From Pasteurella sp030783905 (lineage in GTDB: Bacteria; Pseudomonadota; Gammaproteobacteria; Enterobacterales; Pasteurellaceae), in contig CP182107.1 of assembly GCA_051122655.1 (NCBI GenBank), forward strand, positions 744,001 through 808,000: a DNA stretch of 64,000 bases, written 5' to 3'. A model generated the notes under the pieces. The model worked only from the letters and a program-made list of their open reading frames with translations, was not told where the DNA came from and searched no databases. Below, in pieces: positions 8,045 through 15,927 of the stretch; the stretch's first letter is position 1, and each line of letters opens with the position of its first letter. The position numbers were made by a program, and so were the translations under genes.

Positions 8045-8767
8045 ATGACCGAATTAAGTTACCAAGAAGAATTACGCTATAATCGCCAAATTATGCTCAA
8101 GGCGGTGGATTTTGAAGGGCAAGAAACGCTCAAAAAAAGCAAAATGCTGATTGTTGGCTTGGGCGGTTTAGGCTGTGCGGCGAGCCAATATTTAGCTACC
8201 GCTGGCGTTGGGCATTTAACGTTGTTAGATTTTGATACAGTGTCACTTTCTAATTTACAACGCCAAGTATTGCATGATGACAGCCGTTTGGGCATGCCTA
8301 AAGTAGAATCAGCGAAATTATCCTTACAACGTCTGAATCCGCATATTCAAATTGAGACGCTCAATGCGAAACTTTCCAGCGAAAAACTGGCTGAAATCAT
8401 ACCGCACTTTGATGTGATCTTAGATTGCACCGATAATGTGGACATTCGTAATCAGCTTGATCACTGCTGCCAACAAAGTAAAACGCCATTAGTGTCGGGG
8501 GCCGCCATTCGTCTAGAAGGGCAAGTGACGGTGTTTACTTACCAAGAAAATACCCCAACTTACCGCACATTAAGCCAATTATTTGGTGAAAATACGCTAA
8601 GTTGTGTCGAGGCGGGTGTACTGGCACCCATTGTGGGCATTGTTGGATCTATTCAAGCGCTAGAGGCGATTAAAGTGCGGTTAACTATCGGTAAGAATTT
8701 GTGTGGTCGATTGCTGATGATTGATGGCATGAGCATGTCTGTGCGAGAAATCAAATTGCCTGTCTAA
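8045..8767 (+). CDS. moeB: Molybdopterin-synthase adenylyltransferase MoeB (zinc cysteines absent)
   Basis: A 240-residue E1-like enzyme that adenylates the C-terminus of MoaD so it can receive sulfur. The nucleotide motif VGLGGLGC (about 37-44), LLDFDTVSLSNLQRQ and LDCTDNVDIRNQLD are intact, and CVEAGVLAPIVG follows. The two CxxC pairs that bind structural zinc in E. coli MoeB are missing: the first region reads PTYRTLSQLFG and the protein ends at REIKLPV, before the second pair. Loss of both together suggests a zinc-free variant rather than decay. It starts one base after the moeA stop. ThiF is the nearest alternative, but the moeA link favours MoeB. Confidence 0.92.
   Translation: MTELSYQEELRYNRQIMLKAVDFEGQETLKKSKMLIVGLGGLGCAASQYLATAGVGHLTLLDFDTVSLSNLQRQVLHDDSRLGMPKVESAKLSLQRLNPHIQIETLNAKLSSEKLAEIIPHFDVILDCTDNVDIRNQLDHCCQQSKTPLVSGAAIRLEGQVTVFTYQENTPTYRTLSQLFGENTLSCVEAGVLAPIVGIVGSIQALEAIKVRLTIGKNLCGRLLMIDGMSMSVREIKLPV
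8673..8681 (+). repeat. DNA uptake signal sequence core
   Basis: Exact AAGTGCGGT within moeB, coding for part of IKVRLT. Confidence 0.85.
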
Positions 8768-8780
8768 CACAGGCATTTTT
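8757..8780 (+). terminator. Terminator of moeA-moeB
   Basis: Arms TGCCTGT and ACAGGCA around CTAAC, then TTTTT. The left arm lies inside the last moeB codons and the loop contains the stop codon. Confidence 0.7.
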
Positions 8781-8785
8781 CATGT

Positions 8786-9373
8786 TTAAACGCCTTCCCC
8801 ACCCCAACGTTGGAACAAATCCTGTTTTAATTGAATCTCAAATTGATCGCAGAGGCGATTCACACTTTGATCCACAATGTCTTGCACGTTTTTAGGATGA
8901 TGATAAAACGCAGGCATCAGTGGTGTGATTTGCGCGCCGATTTCCGCTACTTGGGTCATTAAACGAAGATGCCCTAAATGTAAGGGCGTTTCACGTACAC
9001 ATAACACCAAGGGTTTACGTTCTTTTAAACAGACATCAGCTGCGCGGGTAATCAAATCATCGGTATAACTATGGGCAATGCCCGATAAGGTCTTGATGGA
9101 ACAAGGTAGAATTATCATGCCTAAGGTACGGTAAGATCCCGATGAAATGGCGGCACCAATATCACGCACATCATAATTCACATCCGCAAGCGCTTTTACC
9201 TCTTGAATACTGTAATGGGTTTCTGCCGCGATCGTTTGTTTCGCTGCATTACTGATAATCAAGTGCGTTTCGATGTCTTCGAGCGGCTTGAGCACCTCTA
9301 ATAATCGAATGGCATAAATGGCGCCCGATGCACCCGAAAGACCAATAATGAGGCGTTTTTTGTCGTTTTTCAT
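8786..9373 (-). CDS. ubiX: Flavin prenyltransferase UbiX
   Basis: About 195 residues. UbiX joins dimethylallyl phosphate to FMN, making the prenylated flavin needed by the decarboxylase UbiD in ubiquinone synthesis. The fold's markers are visible: IIGLSGASGAIYAIRLL at the N-terminus, SSGSYRTLGMIILPCSIKTL (about 88-107) and LCVRETPLHLGHLRLM (about 131-146). I start at the ATG at 9373; a TTG two codons upstream (9379) is also possible. ubiD is not in the window. It converges with moeB, 18 bp away. Confidence 0.94.
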   Translation of the reverse strand: MKNDKKRLIIGLSGASGAIYAIRLLEVLKPLEDIETHLIISNAAKQTIAAETHYSIQEVKALADVNYDVRDIGAAISSGSYRTLGMIILPCSIKTLSGIAHSYTDDLITRAADVCLKERKPLVLCVRETPLHLGHLRLMTQVAEIGAQITPLMPAFYHHPKNVQDIVDQSVNRLCDQFEIQLKQDLFQRWGGEGV

Positions 9374-9485
9374 AGGCAAATGTTTAAAAAATGAAGTGCG
9401 ACTATTCTAGCATAAATTCTCGCACATCGATCAGGTCTGATATTGGATCGCATGGAAAAAGAAAAGGTTAAATAGAAAAAAAATA

Positions 9486-9521
9486 AAATGGAGAGTGAAA
9501 TAAATTCATACTCTCCATTTT
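9486..9521 (-). terminator. Terminator of cvpA-purF
   Basis: Arms AAATGGAGAGT and ACTCTCCATTT around a 13-base loop, with A-run and T-run on either side. It lies 17 bp past the purF stop. Confidence 0.75.
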
Positions 9522-9537
9522 TGATCAGCGATCAGTC

Positions 9538-11052
9538 TTATTTTTCGTTATGCATCTCAAGATTGGTTGCATCTTTTTCACGTTTTTTCTTGGCGATATC
9601 ATTGCGTTGTTCTGCGATATTATCCAGATATTCTGGTGTAATGTCGCCTGTAACATAAACGCCAGTAAAGACCGAACAATCAAAGTCTTGAATACTTGGA
9701 TTTTCTTGTTGCACAGAGCCAGTTAATGCCTCCAAATCTTGGAAAATTAATTTATCCACACCAATTAATCTCGCAATTTCTTCCACATCACGACCATAAG
9801 CAATTAATTCATGTTTAGTTGGCATATCAATGCCATACACATTTGGATAACGAATTTCTGGTGCCGCAGAGGCAAAATAAATTTTCTTCGCGCCTGCTGC
9901 TCTGGCCATTTCCACAATTTGCTCTGAAGTTGTACCGCGTACAATCGAATCATCGACCAATAATACATTCTTATCTTTAAACTCTGAGGCAATCGTATTG
10001 AGTTTGCGTCTTACGGAACTGACACGCAAGGCTTGACCTGGCATAATAAACGTACGTCCCACATAGCGATTTTTTACAAACCCTTGGCGATAAGGTTTAT
10101 TTAACACGCGGGCAATACGTAAGGCGATATCATTTGAGGTTTCAGGTACCGGAATAACGACATCAATGTCATCCACATCTGCCCATTCCCGGGCAATTTT
10201 CTCACCTAAACGTTGTCCCATATGCACACGCGCAGCATACACTGACACACCATCAATATAGGAATCGGGACGGGCAAAATAAACGTATTCAAAAATACAA
10301 GGCGTAAGTTTCGGATCATCCGCACATTGTTGAGAATACATGTCGCCCTCAAAGGTAACGTAAATCGCTTCACCCGGCTGTACATCTCTGACAAATTCAA
10401 AACCCACGGTATCTAGCGCAATACTTTCAGACGCAAACATATAGTCTGTTTTGCCATTTTCCTCACGTTTACCTAAAACCAGTGGTCGAATACCATTTGG
10501 ATCACGAAATGCCACCATGCCATGACCAATAATCATCGCGACACAGGCATAAGCACCACGAATATCACGATGAGTTTGTTTGATTGCACTGAAAATATCT
10601 TGAGGTTCTAGTTGGTATTTTTCGAATTGATCAAGGTGATTGGCTAAGATATTGAGTAATAATTCAGAATCTGAATTGGTATTGATGTGGCGACGTGCTA
10701 ATCGAAAGAGTTTTTCCTTTAATTCACTAGAATTGGTGAGATTACCATTATGCACTAAGGTTAAACCATAAGGTGAATTAACATAAAAAGGTTGTGCTTC
10801 TGATACACTTGAGCTACCTGCAGTAGGATAACGAACATGCCCAATGCCGGCATTGCCTTGTAAACGTAACATATGTACTTGTTGAAATACATCACTCACT
10901 AATCCATTCGCTTTACGCAAGCGAAATCGATTTTCATCATCTACGGTGACAATCCCCGCGGCATCTTGTCCGCGGTGCTGTAATAAAGTTAACGCATCAT
11001 AAATTGACTGGTTAACGGGGCTTTGGCTAACAATACCAACAATACCACACAT
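9538..11052 (-). CDS. purF: Amidophosphoribosyltransferase
   Basis: A 504-residue enzyme, about the E. coli length (505), that makes 5-phosphoribosylamine from PRPP and glutamine, the committed step of purine synthesis. It begins MCGIVGI, so Cys2 becomes the N-terminal nucleophile of the glutaminase domain. The PRPP loop of the C-terminal phosphoribosyltransferase domain is seen as VLLVDDSIVRGTTS (about 361-374). The start is fixed by the obligatory Cys. It lies 13 bp after cvpA, and the cvpA stop TAG is part of the sequence TAGAGGAT that supplies its ribosome binding site, suggesting translational coupling. Control by the PurR site upstream of cvpA is expected. Confidence 0.97.
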   Translation of the reverse strand: MCGIVGIVSQSPVNQSIYDALTLLQHRGQDAAGIVTVDDENRFRLRKANGLVSDVFQQVHMLRLQGNAGIGHVRYPTAGSSSVSEAQPFYVNSPYGLTLVHNGNLTNSSELKEKLFRLARRHINTNSDSELLLNILANHLDQFEKYQLEPQDIFSAIKQTHRDIRGAYACVAMIIGHGMVAFRDPNGIRPLVLGKREENGKTDYMFASESIALDTVGFEFVRDVQPGEAIYVTFEGDMYSQQCADDPKLTPCIFEYVYFARPDSYIDGVSVYAARVHMGQRLGEKIAREWADVDDIDVVIPVPETSNDIALRIARVLNKPYRQGFVKNRYVGRTFIMPGQALRVSSVRRKLNTIASEFKDKNVLLVDDSIVRGTTSEQIVEMARAAGAKKIYFASAAPEIRYPNVYGIDMPTKHELIAYGRDVEEIARLIGVDKLIFQDLEALTGSVQQENPSIQDFDCSVFTGVYVTGDITPEYLDNIAEQRNDIAKKKREKDATNLEMHNEK

Positions 11053-11065
11053 TCGTGTTTATCCT

Positions 11066-11557
11066 CTATTTATTTAATGTTGAATTTATAAAACTGGACG
11101 TTTCTTGCAATTGTTGAAAAAACCATTCCACAACAAAGCCGAAATGCGGAATAAGTTTTGACTCTTTCCACCAAACAGTTTGGCTAAAATTCGTAAAAGT
11201 ATCCATAAAGAATAACAATGCTGCCACAATCAATACACCTCGAATCAGTCCAAAACAAGCGCCTAATATTCGATCCGTTCCCGTTAAGCCTGTCTTATCG
11301 ACTAACTCGCCCAACACGTAATTCACAATCCCCCCCACAATCAATGTTGAAACAAACAAAATCGCAATAGCCGTGCCATTACGTACATAAAGGGATTCGA
11401 TTTGGGTTAAATAACTCGCGAGATAAGGATAAAAGTGATTGGCAACCAAAAAAGCAACGATCCAACTCACAACTGACATCACTTCTCGAATAAAGCCACG
11501 CAATAAGCTGATAAGGATCGAAAGTGCAATGATGGCGATGATAATATAATCAATCAT
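11066..11557 (-). CDS. cvpA: CvpA family inner-membrane protein
   Basis: About 163 residues with four predicted membrane segments, closely matching E. coli CvpA (162), including GFIREVMSVVSWIVAF, the ATLIVGGIVNYVLGELVDKTGL-like central stretch and RGVLIVAALLFFMDTF. CvpA is needed for colicin V production in E. coli and affects envelope tolerance; its molecular activity is unsettled. I start at the ATG at 11557, which aligns with E. coli (IDYIIIAIIALS). An in-frame GTG at 11590 would add 11 residues. The cvpA-purF order is the E. coli one, and a PurR-like operator lies about 50 bp upstream. Confidence 0.9.
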   Translation of the reverse strand: MIDYIIIAIIALSILISLLRGFIREVMSVVSWIVAFLVANHFYPYLASYLTQIESLYVRNGTAIAILFVSTLIVGGIVNYVLGELVDKTGLTGTDRILGACFGLIRGVLIVAALLFFMDTFTNFSQTVWWKESKLIPHFGFVVEWFFQQLQETSSFINSTLNK

Positions 11558-11608
11558 TGGAATATCTCTAAAAAACTCTCGAATTTCCACCGCGCTATTT
11601 TACAAAAA

Positions 11609-11624
11609 AAGAAAACGTTTGCGT
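11609..11624 (-). promoter_or_regulatory. PurR operator upstream of cvpA-purF
   Basis: AAGAAAACGTTTGCGT matches the palindromic PurR consensus ACGCAAACGTTTGCGT at 14 of 16 positions. It sits 52-67 bp before the cvpA ATG, where E. coli also has a PurR operator. It implies repression when hypoxanthine or guanine is abundant. purR itself is not in the window. Confidence 0.75.
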
Positions 11625-11709
11625 AGTGAAAATTTCAAGAAAAGTTGATAAATATGAAAAAAGAAAAGTCTTTATAATACCAGCAAGAAAAACACCAGAT
11701 AAGACGAAT

Positions 11710-12168
11710 TTATAATTCTTGCCAAAAAGCTTTATCTAATTTTCGCTGTGCTTTTTTCAGTACATCAGCTAAATGTTGATAATTAGGTTGCTCTGTTAAG
11801 ATAGGTAAAGTTTCGTTTACTTGCTTTAAGCGCTCACAAATTTCATAAAACCAGACCGCACTTTGTGGGGATAAGGGCGTGATAGAACGTTTACCTAACC
11901 AATACAAACCTTGCAACGGCATCAATAGCGCAAAAATCGCGCTAAATACGGCAACGGCTAATGCACTGATATCGGATTTGGCGTAAACTTGCTGCCAAGT
12001 AATGGCAAAAACAGCTAAAAAAGGCATGAACTTTTGCGCGAAAAGCGTTGCTTTAATCACGCGGTTTTCGGGAAAAATCATACCTAGCTTACTTTCCAAT
12101 GGCCAACTTTTTAAATAATGCTGACCCTTTTTTAAAAAAATAAAAAAATGCATTTTGCTATTGTACAT
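11710..12168 (-). CDS. yfbV: YfbV (UPF0208, DUF412) membrane protein
   Basis: About 152 residues, like E. coli YfbV (151). The family pattern is clear: KKGQHYLKSWPLESKLG near the start, then FPENRVIKATLFAQKFMPF, two hydrophobic helices (about 40-90), GLYWLGKRSITPLSPQ and a C-terminal amphipathic tail LADVLKKAQRKLDKAF. E. coli YfbV has been implicated in keeping the Ter macrodomain separate. The ATG at 12168 gives the right length, though its AAGAGG is only about 2 bp away; the ATG at 12153 is possible, and an upstream in-frame start at 12204 is less likely. It is divergent from ackA, as in E. coli. Confidence 0.85.
   Translation of the reverse strand: MYNSKMHFFIFLKKGQHYLKSWPLESKLGMIFPENRVIKATLFAQKFMPFLAVFAITWQQVYAKSDISALAVAVFSAIFALLMPLQGLYWLGKRSITPLSPQSAVWFYEICERLKQVNETLPILTEQPNYQHLADVLKKAQRKLDKAFWQEL
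11855..11863 (-). repeat. DNA uptake signal sequence core
   Basis: ACCGCACTT on the plus strand (AAGTGCGGT on minus), within yfbV. Confidence 0.85.
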
Positions 12169-12380
12169 AACCTCTTTAATACGATAACGAAATAAAGATA
12201 ACACATTCGGGTTAAATATTCAGCTTATTTTAAACAGGTCAGTTTCCTATATTTATTTTTTTATTAAAAATGTTTAAAGTTTAATGATTTTTTTGATGAA
12301 TGTCGCATTTTTAGCAAGTTGTGAATTTATTTTATTGCCCGAAAGGTGTATCCTATCGCCTATCGGATTTTTATCTGCCC

Positions 12381-12413
12381 ACCTGTTCAAAAGTTGAGCA
12401 GGTAACTTTTTTT
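12381..12413 (+). promoter_or_regulatory. Terminator-like hairpin in the ackA leader
   Basis: Arms ACCTGTTCAA (12381-12390) and TTGAGCAGGT (12394-12403), with one G-U pair and a three-base loop, then AAC and seven T (12407-12413). It ends 27 bp before the ackA ATG. As there is no plus-strand gene before it, it would act on ackA's own leader, as an attenuator or processing structure. The controlling signal is unknown. Confidence 0.55.
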
Positions 12414-12440
12414 AACTTAAAATCAAATAATAGGTCTCTT

Positions 12441-13646
12441 ATGTCTCAAAAATTAGTCCTAATCTTAAACTGTGGTAGTTCTTCATTAAAATTTTCTATT
12501 TTAGATCCAAAAACGGGTGAAGAAAGATTGTCTGGTTTAGCCGAAGCATTTCACTTAGATGATGCACGTATTAAATGGAAACTCCACGGTGAAAAAGGTA
12601 ACGCTGATTTAGGTGCAGGTGCTGCACATAGTGAAGCACTTAACTTTATTGTAAATAGTATTTTTCCATTAGATCCCTCATTAAAAGAAGATATTGTTGC
12701 TATCGGTCACCGTATCGTTCACGGAGGTGAAAAATTCACTTCTTCTGTGGTGATTACGGATGAAGTTGTTCAAGGTATTAAAGAAGCCGTGCAATTTGCG
12801 CCATTACACAACCCAGCACATTTGATCGGTATTGAAGAAGCCTTCAAAATGTTCCCTCATTTAAAAGAAAAAAATGTGGCGGTTTTTGACACGGCGTTCC
12901 ATCAAACTATGCCAGAAGAAGCTTATTTATATGCCCTCCCTTATTCTTTATATAAAGAGCATGGTGTTCGTCGCTATGGTGCACATGGTACAAGCCATTT
13001 CTTTGTCAGCCAACAAGCTGCAGAACGCTTAAATGTGCCAACGGATAAAATCAATGTGATTACCTGTCATTTAGGTAACGGTGCATCAGTCGCAGCCGTT
13101 CGTCATGGTCAATGTATTGATACCTCAATGGGTTTAACCCCATTAGAAGGTTTAGTCATGGGCACCCGTTCCGGTGATATTGATCCCGCGATCGTTTTCT
13201 ACTTACACGATAATCTAGGTTTATCCGTTGAAGAGATCAATACGTTGTTGACCAAAAAATCAGGTTTACTCGGTTTAACAGAAGTTTCTAGCGATTGTCG
13301 TTATGCCGAAGATCATTATGACAAAGAAGCACCTGCGAAACGTGCGTTAGATGTCTTTAGTTATCGTTTAGCAAAATATATTGGGTCTTACATGGCCGTG
13401 ATCGGTGAGCGTTTAGATGCAATCGTGTTTACTGGTGGGATTGGTGAAAACTCTTCTTTAGTACGTGAGTTAACCTTAAACCATTTAAAACTATTCGGCT
13501 ATCAAGTGGATTCGGAGAAAAACAAATCCGCTCGCTTTGGTAATGAAGGCGTGATTACCGCTGAGAATACGCCAGTCGCGATGGTTATCCCAACGAATGA
13601 AGAACTTGTTATTGCACAAGATACCGCGCGTCTTTGCATCGCGTAA
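12441..13646 (+). CDS. ackA: Acetate kinase
   Basis: A 401-residue enzyme (E. coli 400) that transfers phosphate from acetyl phosphate to ADP, giving ATP and acetate in overflow and anaerobic metabolism. ASKHA-fold motifs: LILNCGSSSLKF (about 6-17), GHRIVHGGEKF, VFDTAFHQTMP (about 146-156) containing the catalytic Asp, GNGASVAAV (about 212-220) and FTGGIGENS. I take the ATG at 12441, which begins MSQKLVLILNCG; the frame is open 40 codons further upstream, but those encode no family sequence and overlap the leader hairpin. It is followed by pta after a terminator-like hairpin, as in E. coli where both share a transcript and pta has extra control. Confidence 0.97.
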   Translation: MSQKLVLILNCGSSSLKFSILDPKTGEERLSGLAEAFHLDDARIKWKLHGEKGNADLGAGAAHSEALNFIVNSIFPLDPSLKEDIVAIGHRIVHGGEKFTSSVVITDEVVQGIKEAVQFAPLHNPAHLIGIEEAFKMFPHLKEKNVAVFDTAFHQTMPEEAYLYALPYSLYKEHGVRRYGAHGTSHFFVSQQAAERLNVPTDKINVITCHLGNGASVAAVRHGQCIDTSMGLTPLEGLVMGTRSGDIDPAIVFYLHDNLGLSVEEINTLLTKKSGLLGLTEVSSDCRYAEDHYDKEAPAKRALDVFSYRLAKYIGSYMAVIGERLDAIVFTGGIGENSSLVRELTLNHLKLFGYQVDSEKNKSARFGNEGVITAENTPVAMVIPTNEELVIAQDTARLCIA

Positions 13647-13653
13647 AGTCAAT

Positions 13654-13683
13654 AAACTGCCGATTTATCGGCAGTTTCTTTTT
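13654..13683 (+). terminator. Hairpin between ackA and pta
   Basis: Arms AAACTGCCGAT and ATCGGCAGTTT around TT, then CTTTTTG. Likely a terminator that lowers pta readthrough. Confidence 0.75.
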
Positions 13684-13713
13684 GTATAAATTATCAACAA
13701 ATTAGAGTTTATT

Positions 13714-15852
13714 ATGTCACGTACAATTATCCTTATCCCGATTAGCACTGGTGTAGGTTTAACCAGTGTCAGCTTAGGTTTAACTCATGCACTGGAGCAA
13801 AAAGGGGCAAAAGTCGGCTTTATGAAACCTATTTCTCAGCCGAACACTGGTGAAGATATGATTGATCGCACCACCTCGATTATTCGCACCAGTACCACAA
13901 TTGAAACAACCGAACCCTTTATGCTAAGCGTGGCGGAATCGTTAATTGGTCAAAATCAATCGGATGTTTTATTAGAAAAAATTGTTGAAAATCATCAACA
14001 ACTCGCTAAAAGCAACGAAATTGTGGTAGTAGAAGGTCTCATTCCAACTCGCAAACACTCTTATGCCAATAGCATTAACTATGAAATTGCCCAAGCACTT
14101 GATGCTGAAATCATTCTTGTTGCTGCACCGGCAACAGAAACCCCTGAGGAATTAAAAGAACGTATCAAAGCAGCGGCATCGCTATTTGGGGGTAAAAATA
14201 ACCCGAACTTACTCGGTGTGATCATCAATAAATTCAACGCACCAATTGATGAATCGGGTCGTACTCGTCCTGACTTGGCAGAAATTTTTGATTCTTTCCA
14301 ACATACACAAAATCAAGTCTCTGAGATTTTTCACTTATTCGAAAAAAGTCCAATTAAAATCTTGGCCTGTATCCCTTGGAGCGCAGAACTCATTGCGACT
14401 CGAGCGATTGATTTAGCCAAACATTTAGGTGCCGCCATTATTCATGAAGGTGCAATCAATGAACGTCGGATTCGCGGTATCACTTTCTGTGCACGAAATC
14501 TAATTAATATGGTTGAACACTTCCGCGTAGGGAGCTTACTTGTCACCTCAGCAGATCGTCCTGATGTGATTGTCGCCGCTTCACTCGCAGCCATGAATGG
14601 GGTTGAAATTGCCGGTATGTTACTAACGGGTGGGTACAAAATTGATGGACAAATCAAAAAACTTTGTCAACACGCGATCGAAAGTACTGGTTTACCGGTC
14701 TTCCGTGTAGAAGGAAATACTTGGCAAACCGCGCTGGCACTACAAAGCTTTAATCTTGAAGTACCTGTAGATGATAAAGAGCGGATTGAAAAAATTAAAC
14801 ACTATGTCAGTGACTTACTGGATAGCGATTTTATCGACTCTTTAGCTGCAGCGTCTTCTCGTTTACGTCGCTTATCGCCACCCGCGTTCCGTTTCCAACT
14901 AACTGAATTAGCACGTCAAGCAAAAAAACGCATTGTATTGCCTGAAGGGGATGAACCGCGTACAGTGAAAGCCGCTGCATTATGTGCAGAGCGTGGCATC
15001 GCAGAATGTGTACTCTTAGCTGATCCAGAATCGGTGGTGCGCGTTGCTGAAGCACAAGGCATTGAATTAGAAAAAGGCATTACCATTATCGATCCAGCCA
15101 CAGTACGCGAAAACTATGTTGCACGTTTAGTGGAATTACGTAAAAGCAAAGGCATGACCGAAGATTCTGCACGTGAACAGTTAGAAGATAACGTAGTCCT
15201 CGGTACCATGATGTTAGAAGCAAATGAAGTCGATGGTTTAGTTTCTGGTGCAGTACACACAACCGCCAACACAATTCGTCCACCGATGCAAATCATCAAA
15301 ACGGCGCCGGGTAATTCGATTGTGTCTTCAATCTTCTTCATGCTCTTACCTGATCAAGTGTTAGTTTATGGTGACTGTGCGGTCAACCCAGATCCAACAG
15401 CAGAACAATTAGCCGAAATCGCTATTCAATCTGCAGACTCAGCCAAAGCCTTTGGTATTGAGCCAAAAGTAGCGATGATCTCTTATTCAACGGGGACATC
15501 AGGTAGTGGTGCAGATGTGGAAAAAGTGAAAGAAGCCACACGTCTTGCACAAGAAAAACGCCCAGATTTAATCATTGATGGGCCATTACAATATGACGCA
15601 GCGGTGATGGAAGATGTTGCGCGCTCTAAAGCACCGAATTCACCAGTAGCGGGGAAAGCAACCGTATTTATCTTCCCAGACTTAAATACGGGTAACACGA
15701 CCTATAAAGCTGTACAACGTTCAGCAGACTTAGTGTCTATCGGGCCGATGTTACAAGGGATGCGTAAACCAGTGAACGATTTATCACGTGGTGCATTAGT
15801 AGATGATATTGTGTACACTATTGCGTTAACCGCAATTCAAGCAACACAATAA
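13714..15852 (+). CDS. pta: Phosphate acetyltransferase, long form
   Basis: A 712-residue enzyme (E. coli 714) that interconverts acetyl-CoA and acetyl phosphate. The order is an N-terminal dethiobiotin-synthetase-like domain (IILIPISTGVGLTSVSLGL at the start), a central DRTGG domain (about 215-330), and the catalytic PTA domain (about 385-705) with VLPEGDEPRTVKAA, DGLVSGAVHTTA, SYSTGTSGSGADVEKV and FPDLNTGNTTYKAVQRS. The long form is typical of gammaproteobacteria and allows regulation by NADH and pyruvate through the N-terminal part. ATG at 13714 matches the family. It lies 67 bp after ackA and ends at a strong terminator. Confidence 0.97.
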   Translation: MSRTIILIPISTGVGLTSVSLGLTHALEQKGAKVGFMKPISQPNTGEDMIDRTTSIIRTSTTIETTEPFMLSVAESLIGQNQSDVLLEKIVENHQQLAKSNEIVVVEGLIPTRKHSYANSINYEIAQALDAEIILVAAPATETPEELKERIKAAASLFGGKNNPNLLGVIINKFNAPIDESGRTRPDLAEIFDSFQHTQNQVSEIFHLFEKSPIKILACIPWSAELIATRAIDLAKHLGAAIIHEGAINERRIRGITFCARNLINMVEHFRVGSLLVTSADRPDVIVAASLAAMNGVEIAGMLLTGGYKIDGQIKKLCQHAIESTGLPVFRVEGNTWQTALALQSFNLEVPVDDKERIEKIKHYVSDLLDSDFIDSLAAASSRLRRLSPPAFRFQLTELARQAKKRIVLPEGDEPRTVKAAALCAERGIAECVLLADPESVVRVAEAQGIELEKGITIIDPATVRENYVARLVELRKSKGMTEDSAREQLEDNVVLGTMMLEANEVDGLVSGAVHTTANTIRPPMQIIKTAPGNSIVSSIFFMLLPDQVLVYGDCAVNPDPTAEQLAEIAIQSADSAKAFGIEPKVAMISYSTGTSGSGADVEKVKEATRLAQEKRPDLIIDGPLQYDAAVMEDVARSKAPNSPVAGKATVFIFPDLNTGNTTYKAVQRSADLVSIGPMLQGMRKPVNDLSRGALVDDIVYTIALTAIQATQ

Positions 15853-15872
15853 TTTCACCTCAAGACAAAACA

Positions 15873-15908
15873 AAAACCGCACTTTATCTGCTTAAAGTGC
15901 GGTTTTAT
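15873..15908. terminator. Terminator built from inverted uptake signals (pta/rnd)
   Basis: Arms AAAACCGCACTTT (15873-15885) and AAAGTGCGGTTTT (15894-15906), each carrying a full uptake core (15876-15884 minus, 15895-15903 plus), with A and T runs outside. It lies between convergent pta and rnd and should work both ways. Confidence 0.9.
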
Positions 15909-15927
15909 TTTGCGCAATTTTACTGCA

